A stretch of DNA of 6,076 bases from an uncultured Muribaculaceae bacterium (GTDB lineage Bacteria > Bacteroidota > Bacteroidia > Bacteroidales > Muribaculaceae). Within the stretch, counting starts at the first letter, position 1. Every line of letters begins with the position of its first letter. The position numbers were made by a program, and so were the translations under genes. The stretch is from NCBI GenBank assembly GCA_910586175.1, contig CAJUIJ010000143.1, positions 316-6,391 of the forward strand, given 5' to 3'. The notes under the pieces are model-generated. The model worked only from the letters and a program-made list of their open reading frames with translations. It searched no databases and had not been told where the DNA came from. Shown here piece by piece: positions 1 to 6,076 of the stretch.

Positions 1-21
1 ATTAAAATATTGTAATATATT

Positions 22-53
22 TTTGGATTTTTAATTTCCATTAACTATTTTTG
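22..53 (+). promoter_or_regulatory. Bacteroides-type promoter for the first gene
   Basis: A TTTG at 22-25 is followed, after a 20-nt spacer, by TATTTTTG at 46-53. This matches the Bacteroidetes primary sigma consensus, -33 TTTG and -7 TAnnTTTG with a spacer near 19-21 nt. Transcription would begin at about 58-62, giving a leader of about 100 nt before the ATG at 159. A second TATTTTTG at 18-25 overlaps the -33 element and could be the -7 box of another promoter, but its -33 would lie outside the window. The surrounding DNA is very AT-rich, so chance matches are possible; the exact spacing of both boxes is the main support. Confidence 0.62.
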
Positions 54-59
54 TAGCAT

Positions 60-158
60 AAGCATTTGCATAGCGAAACTTTTCTTTTGATTACATAAGG
101 AAACTTTCTACCAAGCTATCCAAGCAACAATCACATTTCGTAACACTAACTTATCTGT
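60..158 (+). promoter_or_regulatory. 5' leader of the first gene
   Basis: This is the putative untranslated leader between the predicted transcription start and the ATG at 159. It has no purine-rich Shine-Dalgarno sequence close to the start, which is normal in Bacteroidetes. It contains a spaced direct repeat GAAACTTT (75-82 and 100-107), whose significance is unknown. I see no riboswitch-like fold or strong hairpin by eye. Confidence 0.4.
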
Positions 159-3100
159 ATGGACAAATTTTCCCGACACACATTAGGGAGTGCCGCAGTG
201 GTGCTTTTGTCAGCCATGTCATTTATGGCAAGCCCGACACTCCGGAGCCATGCACGCGAAGCCATAGCAACATTGCGTGGCAATCAAGCCTCCAAAACCG
301 TGCTTGCATCCGAACGTAACAATTCAGAGAAGATGAGGCTGTTGGCACCGCTTGCCGGCAACGTGAGCTTCGCTCCACGCGCCGGTGCCCCGGCCAAGGA
401 CACAGAGTGGCGTCCCACAGCCTCCGACAGGCTGATGGTGTCGGAAAATTTCGACAAGATGACGTCGGGAAGTATCGCCACACCCGATGCCACTGAAATA
501 GTGGGAGAAATCAACAGTTCCCTGACAGCCACCCCGGGCTGGGTCACAGCCACCGGACATCAGGCGGGCGGTTGCCTGTATATTGACGATTATGCAGTTG
601 AGCACAATGGCCAGACAATCCAAGTCCGGCTGCTCGACACTCCCACGATGTCGATAACCTCCGGAAGCGACCTTTTCATTTCGTTCAAGGCCATGTCGAA
701 GGCGAAAAGCGACAATGTCTATGCCCTCGCAGTCAACGCCGCATCAAGCGCCACCGTCACCCAAGGTGTCGTGGCAATTAAAAACCAATGGGAGGATTAT
801 GGCATATTTCTTGAGGGATGCCCGGCCAATACATACATCGAGCTTCAGAGCGAGAACAGCCCCATATATCTTGACGATGTGAAGGTATACCTGTTAGGTG
901 CACCGGAAGCCCCTGAAATCAAGCCGGCAAGCGGAGTTTCGCAGGCAGGATTCACGGCCAACTGGGCGGCAAGCGCCGGAGCTGAAGGATATGTGCTTCA
1001 CCCCACTGTGACACATGTGGCCGACGGCATAGAGCCTTATTATATTGTCAACACTGACTTCAGCTCCGTGACCCAAGGGAGCCTCTCATCGCCCGTACTC
1101 CCGCAATATGTGGTGGAAAGCCTCGACGACATCATAGGCCAACCCGGCTGGGCTGGCCGCATGATACTTCGTGCCGGCGGGTATATCGGACTCACCAACA
1201 ACTACCTGAGCCAATATGGCAATTCCCTGCTGCAATCGCCTACGCTCGACCTCAGCAACAACTCGGGTGAGGTCAATATAGAAATCAGCTATCAGACACC
1301 GGATGTTGACATGTTCCAGGTATCGCTTTATAACGTGCTGGCCAACGGCAGCGTATCGCTACGCTCCTCGAAGATGATTTACAGCTACGAACGTTTCAAC
1401 CAAACGCTCAAGGAGGAATTCACCATAGCCGGTGGCACCACATCATGCATGCTCGTAGTGACACTCCCCGAGACAACTAAAGGAACGATATTTATCGACG
1501 ACCTGAAGATGTGGCAGCAGCTGACTGAAGGCACCCTTTATAATGAACCGCTGCCCACGCAAAATACTAACACAACCAGCGCATACGTGTCAACACCCCA
1601 CGCCCGCGTCAATGACAGCTTCAGCTATTACGTCAGGGCCTACAGGATTGTGGAAGGCAACGTGATATTCAGCGGCAACTCTAAGAGTATCCGCGTTGGT
1701 GATGAGAGTCCTGACGAGCCTTCGAAACTCGGCAAAGCCCTCAATGTGAAGACAGTGGCCGACGGCAGCCGCTTCGATGCCACATGGGATGCAGTGCCCG
1801 GCGCCAATGCCTACGAGGTGACCCTCTACCGCGAACATGAGAGCGACGGCAACGAACTTGCAGTGGTGATCGATGAGCCGTTTGACGGAATCGTAGTCGG
1901 CACCACCGACCTCGACTATCCACGCGCCATGGGTGAGGATTTCTACGACCGGCTCGACGGCATGACCCGCACTCCGGGCTGGGAAGTGTATCAGGGCTTC
2001 TATGTAGACGGGGCAGTGGGCATACTCGGTTACTGGAACATGCTCGGCATGGGTTGCTACATGACATCGCCCAAATTTGACCTCAGCGCCGATGGCGGCA
2101 ACATGATGCTAAGCCTCAAGGTAGGCTCTGACTATTATAATCAAGGGGCCACAATCTACTTGGCACATGAAAACCCGGAGACCGGCGCACTCGTATATGA
2201 CGACATCTTCCCCCTCGACGAGATGGAGAAGGGCTTCCACCAGTTTACATCAGCGCTCAAGGGTGGCCGCGAAGACTCATTCTTGGTCTTCTTCCCCTAT
2301 GGCTACGGAGTATCTTATTTCGACGACATCAAGGTGACACAGCGAGTACCGGCCGGCACATCGCGCACTCAGATAGCACGAGTCACTGCCACCACCAACT
2401 CTACAAGCATGTCAGTGCCAGGTTTCGTGCCCGGCGACAAGTATTACATAATGGTGAAACCGGTATGGATCAACACCACCGGCCAGACAGTGGTGCAGGG
2501 CGAGGAGTCTGACAAGGCATATATCGAAGGACTCACCCCGACTCTGCTCTACACGGGCGTGGTGAATAACGATGAAGGCAACTACATCAGCGGGGCCGTC
2601 GTGACACTTACCGACAACGAGACCGGCGAACGGCGTTCGGCAACAGCCAACCGCTGGGGACTCTTCCGCGTGGAAAACATCAAGAACCCTGACGGCATAT
2701 ACACAGCAAGCGTCTCGGCAGAGGGCTACCGCCCCGTGTCGATACCCAATATTTCGTTTGCCGCCGGCGACATCAACGATGTTGAAATCATAATGCACGC
2801 AAGCACTGACAATGAGATGGATCTCGGCATACACACCGGCATGGCTGAATGCGGACCTGCCGACCTGCTCTACAAGGCATCTGACACCGAGACTATCTAC
2901 CCGGCTTCGGCAATCGCGCTCCCCAAGGGAGCCAAGATACTGAGTGTGGCTTACGACGGCATATGCGAAAGGGAGAAAAATGTGAAGGTTACATTCACAC
3001 TCCACGGGGAGAACTGCCTTGAGAGCGGATATGACGGCACCCCGACACCCGCTGACATCGCCAACCTCGACATGCTGTCGCAGACCCAATGCAAGATACC

Positions 3101-3575
3101 AAAGGGAGGTTCGGAAACATCTCCTATCGAACTGGTGAAGTTCACGCTCGACTCTCCGTTTGAATATGGTGGAGGTGCGCTCCGCCTGCGTGTCCAGGCC
3201 CGTGCCAACGGATTCGTCAACGCATCGTTTGCCTCAGATGCCACTCGCATGAAGAATTCCGTGCGCCGCGTGGGCGACAGCGAGGAGGAGCTCGGTGATT
3301 GGGAGCACAATTCGGAAGGTATGCCGGTGGCACGCATCAGCTATCTGCTGAGTTCCGGCATAGGCGAAGCGCTAACCGACGGCATCAACAGCCTCGCAAT
3401 GGAAGGGGGCAAAGGATGCATCACCCTGCGCGGCAACTGCGACACACCCGTGTGTATCTACGACACGCAAGGCCGCAAGGTAGCAACTGTTGCACTCACC
3501 GGCTCACCCGTGACCATCCATCTCCCGGCCGGAGTATATGTCAGCACCGGAAGCCTGAAGGCAATTGTGAAATGA
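159..3575 (+). CDS. Exported multidomain protein: three jelly-roll domains, split FN3 domains, carboxypeptidase-regulatory-like domain, sorting-type tail
   Basis: This is a complete 1138-residue secreted or surface protein of unknown specific function. Residues 1-32 form a signal peptide (hydrophobic core 10-24, possible cleavage after SHA at 30-32). Three related jelly-roll domains of the choice-of-anchor-J/concanavalin-like kind lie at about 96-244, 299-452 and 572-727. Each has a PGW motif (126-128, 329-331, 606-608) and ends in a DD strand (IYLDDVKVY, IFIDDLKMW, SYFDDIKVT). The second and third are inserted inside fibronectin type III folds: FN3 halves at about 248-298 and 457-513, and at 521-571 and 735-790. 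A carboxypeptidase-regulatory-like domain (795-882) follows, then a beta-rich module (about 887-1063) related to those of the downstream gene. The last 70 or so residues (IYDTQGRKV, LPAGVYV, ending KAIVK) resemble a type IX secretion type A sorting tail. No catalytic motif is visible, so adhesion or glycan binding is inferred. The start is supported by the signal peptide and upstream promoter. Confidence 0.93.
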   Translation: MDKFSRHTLGSAAVVLLSAMSFMASPTLRSHAREAIATLRGNQASKTVLASERNNSEKMRLLAPLAGNVSFAPRAGAPAKDTEWRPTASDRLMVSENFDKMTSGSIATPDATEIVGEINSSLTATPGWVTATGHQAGGCLYIDDYAVEHNGQTIQVRLLDTPTMSITSGSDLFISFKAMSKAKSDNVYALAVNAASSATVTQGVVAIKNQWEDYGIFLEGCPANTYIELQSENSPIYLDDVKVYLLGAPEAPEIKPASGVSQAGFTANWAASAGAEGYVLHPTVTHVADGIEPYYIVNTDFSSVTQGSLSSPVLPQYVVESLDDIIGQPGWAGRMILRAGGYIGLTNNYLSQYGNSLLQSPTLDLSNNSGEVNIEISYQTPDVDMFQVSLYNVLANGSVSLRSSKMIYSYERFNQTLKEEFTIAGGTTSCMLVVTLPETTKGTIFIDDLKMWQQLTEGTLYNEPLPTQNTNTTSAYVSTPHARVNDSFSYYVRAYRIVEGNVIFSGNSKSIRVGDESPDEPSKLGKALNVKTVADGSRFDATWDAVPGANAYEVTLYREHESDGNELAVVIDEPFDGIVVGTTDLDYPRAMGEDFYDRLDGMTRTPGWEVYQGFYVDGAVGILGYWNMLGMGCYMTSPKFDLSADGGNMMLSLKVGSDYYNQGATIYLAHENPETGALVYDDIFPLDEMEKGFHQFTSALKGGREDSFLVFFPYGYGVSYFDDIKVTQRVPAGTSRTQIARVTATTNSTSMSVPGFVPGDKYYIMVKPVWINTTGQTVVQGEESDKAYIEGLTPTLLYTGVVNNDEGNYISGAVVTLTDNETGERRSATANRWGLFRVENIKNPDGIYTASVSAEGYRPVSIPNISFAAGDINDVEIIMHASTDNEMDLGIHTGMAECGPADLLYKASDTETIYPASAIALPKGAKILSVAYDGICEREKNVKVTFTLHGENCLESGYDGTPTPADIANLDMLSQTQCKIPKGGSETSPIELVKFTLDSPFEYGGGALRLRVQARANGFVNASFASDATRMKNSVRRVGDSEEELGDWEHNSEGMPVARISYLLSSGIGEALTDGINSLAMEGGKGCITLRGNCDTPVCIYDTQGRKVATVALTGSPVTIHLPAGVYVSTGSLKAIVK

Positions 3576-3600
3576 ATAATTAATAATGAATAATTAATAA
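3573..3600 (+). repeat. 14-bp perfect tandem repeat at the stop codon
   Basis: TGAATAATTAATAA occurs twice in direct succession (3573-3586 and 3587-3600). The first copy includes the TGA stop of the upstream gene. The unit is pure A/T apart from one G and brings further stop codons in other frames. It sits immediately before the GC-rich foot of the palindrome at 3601. It could be a slippage product or the flank of an inserted element. Confidence 0.9.
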
Positions 3601-3689
3601 CGGAGGCGACATTATGCCATCATGTCATAATGTCAAGATGTCATAATGTCACAATGTCAAGATGTCATAATGACATAATGTCGCCTCCG
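3601..3689. repeat. 89-bp imperfect palindrome (intergenic hairpin)
   Basis: Positions 3601-3616 (CGGAGGCGACATTATG) are the exact reverse complement of 3674-3689. Continuing inwards around the centre at 3645, 34 of 44 position pairs are complementary. The nine outermost base pairs are GC-rich and would make a firm stem foot in RNA or a cruciform in DNA. There is no T-run on the plus strand after the stem (the next bases are GCCAAACAAAA), so it is not a classic intrinsic terminator for the upstream gene. A role as attenuator, mRNA-stability hairpin or mobile intergenic repeat is possible. No target-site duplication is visible at its edges. Confidence 0.9.
3614..3685. repeat. Nine-unit octamer array (consensus ATGTCANN)
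   Basis: The interior of the palindrome reads as nine consecutive 8-bp units without gaps. In order they are ATGCCATC, ATGTCATA, ATGTCAAG, ATGTCATA, ATGTCACA, ATGTCAAG, ATGTCATA, ATGACATA and ATGTCGCC. The 16-mer ATGTCAAGATGTCATA occurs twice exactly (3630-3645, 3654-3669). Because ATGTCA and TGACAT are reverse complements, the array also forms small local palindromes, for example ATGTCAT-A-ATGACAT at 3662-3676. A period of 8 shifts the reading frame at every unit, so it is not protein-coding repetition. Octamer slippage or a clustered protein-binding site are both possible. Confidence 0.9.
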
Positions 3690-3725
3690 GCCAAACAAAA
3701 ATATAACAACTTAAAATATATAACT
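3690..3725 (+). promoter_or_regulatory. A-rich translation leader of the second gene
   Basis: The 36 nt between the palindrome and the ATG at 3726 are A-rich and contain no Shine-Dalgarno sequence, a usual Bacteroidetes initiation region. No plus-strand TTTG or TAnnTTTG element occurs here or anywhere in 3576-3725. The second gene therefore probably relies on read-through from the first gene's promoter or on a non-consensus promoter. Confidence 0.45.
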
Positions 3726-6076
3726 ATGACGAAATTATTCCGATTTCTCACATGTTTGCTGATGCTCGGCACATTGATGCCCGGCTTGGCACAGGAAGTG
3801 CAGATCGGCACTGTCAACGACAACTACCAGTTCAAGTCGAACAACGTGCCTTTCTACACTATGTCGAAAAATGGTGAAGGCATGGTGATGTACAAGAAAG
3901 CATTGCTTACAAACATCCCGGATGGTTCGCTCATCAAGTCTATGGCATTCAAGGGAACCCAGTCATCTGCCGGACGCATCTATGATTCTATAGAGATCTA
4001 TATGGCTAATGTCGATGCTTCGACTACCAACCTTGACTCTTTTGTCATCAACAATCCCGATGGTGACGGCACAATAGCCAACACTGATGCCATGGAGCAT
4101 TTCGCCACTCTCACCGAATATGAATTTCAGGTGAGCAGCACCGTTACCGACATACTGTCGGCTACGAGCGACAAGGGCTTCAAGTATACCGGCGGCAATA
4201 TCATGATTTATATGAAGGCCGTAAACTGCCACGGCTCAGGAACGGGTGGGGCCTATACCACATTTTTCCAGACCGGCACAACAGCTTTTGACAACCGCAG
4301 CAACGGCAAATATCGTAATTGGACATATGAATCGCAGAGGTACACAAACAAGTGGGACAATACCGGCAACTCGGGCCAAGGCATAAACGTGCCTGTTGTG
4401 ACGTTCGGACTCGGTGCAGCCGACGAAACTCTCACCTATAAGCAGATCGGATCCGTTGAGAATCCTATGAGCTACAAGAACCGCACAAGCTACATGCCGT
4501 TCTATACCATGTCGAAATATGGACAGGGCATATCGCTCTACAAGAAAGGCGCACTCGCACTCGATGCCAACTCTCTCATCAAGGAACTCTCTTTCTATGC
4601 TTACAGCACAAAAGAAAATGTAAAATATAATAAGATTGAAGTTTATCTCGCCAACACATCCGAAAACTCCGTAGACGGTTTCATCATACCGGGTGAAAAA
4701 GAGGGTAATGCAGAGACTACAGTAGTTGACCTCGGCAAGATGACACTTTTCGCATCATGCGAGAACTATGAGGTACCCCCCTGTGGCACAGATACTGAAT
4801 ATGCAGAGGCTTTCAAGTTCGAGAGCACAGATGGTTTCAACTACACCGGTGAGAACCTTGTGGTATTCATCAACGCCGGCACCACCGGCACATATTCGAG
4901 CTGCAATTTCGCCACTGCGACCAACTCAGGCACAGACTGGCGCAACGTAGGCAAATACCGCGATTCCGGCTACACCACAGTTGGCTACGGCATCAATACG
5001 AAAAAATGGAGCGACGTGGGCACCGGCAACGGTTCGAACGTGCCTGTGATGAAGGTTGGTATCGGCGGTGGAGTGCAGATTGTGATTCCGGCCACTGTGA
5101 AGGGTGCCGTGACCAACGCACGCAACAATGCCTCGATAGCTGGTGCCACAGTGAAACTCAACGAACTCACCGCCACAACAGGCTCTGACGGACGCTACGA
5201 AATCAACGTGGAGAATGTGGACATGAGCGCCACTTATACACTCAGCGTGGAGGCCGCAGGCTTTGAGACCGCCACAAAGACCATCGACATCAAGAGCGGT
5301 GGCGAGTTTACCGAAAACTTCGCACTCACCAAGCTTCCTGTGCCGGCAACTCTCAGCGGCAAGGTAGTGTCGGCAACTGATGCCACAGTGACCATTGCAG
5401 GTGCTTCACTCAGCTTCAACGGCATCTCCGCCACCAGCGGTGAGGATGGATCCTACAGTTTCGCAATCGCCAATGTAGATGACCTTCCGGGCGATGGCGC
5501 GGCACTTACCGCCGAGGCCGACGGCTACATCGATTATGCCAACAATCTCAAAGTGACCGGCGACATGACCTTCAACATCGAGATGACTCCGCAGGGCGAA
5601 ATTCCGGGCGAAGGCACTCTTATCGGCAAGTTCAACTATAAGGATTACAGCTACCAGCTCCCCATCTACACTCTATGGCGCTACAGCATCAACGAGATGA
5701 TTTATCCGGCATCTGCCCTCACAGGTCTTCAGGCCGGCGACAAAATCGGCTCTGTATCATTCTATGGCTACTCTCCGCTCAGCGAACAACCCGGCACCGG
5801 CGGTGACGATGGTGACGACGACGGCGACGATGACTACAACGACTATTGGTCAGCACCTGCCAAGGCTGCCGGCGACAAGTGGTATAGCGACATCAAGGTG
5901 TATATGGTCGACAGCGAAGCTGACGCATTCACTACAGATTACACCGCCACCGACCTCACGGAACTCACTCCCCTATTCGAGGGTAGAGTGGAGATAGCCG
6001 AGGGTACCGGCACAGCCCAGAACCCCGCGGAAATCATCAACGTAACATTCGACAAGGCATATACATATGGCGGGGG
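3726..6076 (+). CDS. Exported modular repeat protein with carboxypeptidase-regulatory-like domains (3' end beyond the window)
   Basis: An uninterrupted frame from the ATG at 3726 gives 783 codons with no stop before the window edge. Residues 1-22 are a signal peptide (hydrophobic LLMLGTLMPGLA, predicted cut before QEV); C10 lies too early for a lipobox. Two tandem beta-rich modules follow at about 24-237 and 238-454. They share PFYTMSK (42-48, 258-264), an LYKK/MYKK stretch, YTGxN (154-158, 373-377) and NVPV (221-224, 438-441). Next come two carboxypeptidase-regulatory-like domains (455-539, 540-624) with the typical G-x-V, I-x-G-A and S/G-x-D-G-x-Y pattern. A third, diverged module starts near 631 (PIYTLWR, IYPASA) and carries an Asp-rich loop at 694-706. 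No enzyme motif is seen; a surface or adhesive role is inferred. It lies 150 bp downstream of a same-strand gene encoding a related module. A sorting tail is expected beyond the window but not seen. Confidence 0.92.
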   Translation, partial: MTKLFRFLTCLLMLGTLMPGLAQEVQIGTVNDNYQFKSNNVPFYTMSKNGEGMVMYKKALLTNIPDGSLIKSMAFKGTQSSAGRIYDSIEIYMANVDASTTNLDSFVINNPDGDGTIANTDAMEHFATLTEYEFQVSSTVTDILSATSDKGFKYTGGNIMIYMKAVNCHGSGTGGAYTTFFQTGTTAFDNRSNGKYRNWTYESQRYTNKWDNTGNSGQGINVPVVTFGLGAADETLTYKQIGSVENPMSYKNRTSYMPFYTMSKYGQGISLYKKGALALDANSLIKELSFYAYSTKENVKYNKIEVYLANTSENSVDGFIIPGEKEGNAETTVVDLGKMTLFASCENYEVPPCGTDTEYAEAFKFESTDGFNYTGENLVVFINAGTTGTYSSCNFATATNSGTDWRNVGKYRDSGYTTVGYGINTKKWSDVGTGNGSNVPVMKVGIGGGVQIVIPATVKGAVTNARNNASIAGATVKLNELTATTGSDGRYEINVENVDMSATYTLSVEAAGFETATKTIDIKSGGEFTENFALTKLPVPATLSGKVVSATDATVTIAGASLSFNGISATSGEDGSYSFAIANVDDLPGDGAALTAEADGYIDYANNLKVTGDMTFNIEMTPQGEIPGEGTLIGKFNYKDYSYQLPIYTLWRYSINEMIYPASALTGLQAGDKIGSVSFYGYSPLSEQPGTGGDDGDDDGDDDYNDYWSAPAKAAGDKWYSDIKVYMVDSEADAFTTDYTATDLTELTPLFEGRVEIAEGTGTAQNPAEIINVTFDKAYTYGG
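3795..5087 (+). repeat. Tandem module pair encoded in the second gene (two units of about 217 codons)
   Basis: Two consecutive protein-level repeats lie at 3795-4436 and 4437-5087. Matching landmarks stay in register: PFYTMSK is 216 residues apart, YTGxN 219 and NVPV 217. Both units also share a strand of the type IEIYMAN / IEVYLAN and an arginine/tryptophan-rich stretch before NVPV. The DNA has diverged a good deal, so this is an old duplication rather than a recent one. I do not recognise a named domain with certainty; similar IY-containing beta modules are common in Bacteroidales surface proteins. Confidence 0.8.
5088..5597 (+). repeat. Tandem carboxypeptidase-regulatory-like domains in the second gene
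   Basis: Two adjacent copies of about 85 residues each lie at 5088-5342 and 5343-5597. The first reads ATVKGAVT, SIAGATVKL, TGSDGRYEI and ends in ENFALTK. The second reads ATLSGKVV, TIAGASLSF, TSGEDGSYSF and ends in FNIEMTP. This is the usual strand order of the carboxypeptidase-D regulatory-like beta sandwich, a structural module found in many Bacteroidetes outer-membrane and secreted proteins. It has no catalytic activity itself. Confidence 0.82.
5805..5843 (+). other. Asp-rich low-complexity loop in the second gene
   Basis: Residues 694-706 read DDGDDDGDDDYND, with nine Asp in thirteen positions, preceded by PGTGG. The tract falls between the strands SVSFYGYS and WYSDIKVYMVD of the third module. 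The corresponding place in the first two modules holds only a short turn (KGTQSSAGRIYD, YAYSTKENVKYN). It is therefore a loop expansion built from GAC/GAT and GGN codons. Divalent-cation binding is conceivable from the D/G pattern but is only inferred. Confidence 0.8.

Noticed and set aside
2412..3089. 225-codon open frame on the minus strand
   Set aside because: It lies wholly antisense to a well-supported coding frame. Its Cys/His/Val-rich translation has no recognisable domain, and no promoter was seen for it.
3299..3583. 94-codon plus-strand frame overlapping the end of the first gene
   Set aside because: Its Arg/His/Gln-rich translation is typical of a shifted frame, while the overlapped frame encodes a clear sorting-type tail.
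3614..3685. Octamer array as a CRISPR array
   Set aside because: Units are 8 bp and contiguous with no unique spacers, so it is a short tandem repeat.
3601..3689. Palindrome as a classic rho-independent terminator
   Set aside because: The stem is strong, but no T-tract follows on the plus strand and the loop side is far longer than usual. Termination remains possible but cannot be called.
3696..3703. Minus-strand TATTTTTG, a possible -7 box reading back towards the first gene
   Set aside because: There is no TTTG about 20 nt upstream on that strand and no minus-strand gene to serve.
3726..3791. Second protein as a lipoprotein (Cys at residue 10)
   Set aside because: C10 precedes most of the hydrophobic core and has no lipobox before it; an ordinary signal peptidase I site at GLA/QE fits better.
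5764..5997. 77-codon plus-strand frame with a Thr/Met-rich stretch
   Set aside because: The Thr/Met run is the shifted reading of the GAC/GAT tract that encodes the Asp-rich loop in the main frame.

Overview
The window looks like a Bacteroidales chromosome fragment, and a gut Muribaculaceae-type genome is my best guess. Three things point there. A promoter upstream of the first gene fits the Bacteroides TTTG / TAnnTTTG consensus. Both genes lack a Shine-Dalgarno sequence and start after AT-rich or A-rich leaders. Both genes encode large modular exported proteins of the kind common in this group (nested FN3/jelly-roll, carboxypeptidase-regulatory-like folds, C-terminal sorting-type tail). The family-level assignment is inference.

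Layout: 1-158 is an AT-rich promoter and leader. 159-3575 is a complete 1138-residue exported multidomain protein. 3576-3725 is a 150-bp intergenic region, the least ordinary DNA here: a 14-bp tandem repeat overlapping the stop codon, then an 89-bp imperfect palindrome with a perfect 16-bp terminal stem, mostly filled by a nine-unit array of an ATGTCANN octamer. 3726-6076 is a second exported modular protein, open to the window edge (783 codons seen, 3' end missing).

The two proteins are related in their C-proximal parts. Both have a carboxypeptidase-regulatory-like domain followed by a beta-rich module of roughly 180-220 residues, and in both the copy after that domain carries the motif IYPASA. 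The second protein also has two tandem copies of this module at its N-terminus. Neither protein shows a recognisable catalytic motif, so adhesive, glycan-binding or structural surface roles are more likely than enzymatic ones. The two genes are on the same strand and no consensus promoter lies between them, so co-transcription with the palindrome acting in the mRNA (processing, stability or partial termination) is the simplest model. No RNA genes, CRISPR arrays or transposase genes were seen. I found no clear evidence of a wholly new system; the intergenic octamer palindrome is the best candidate for something undescribed.
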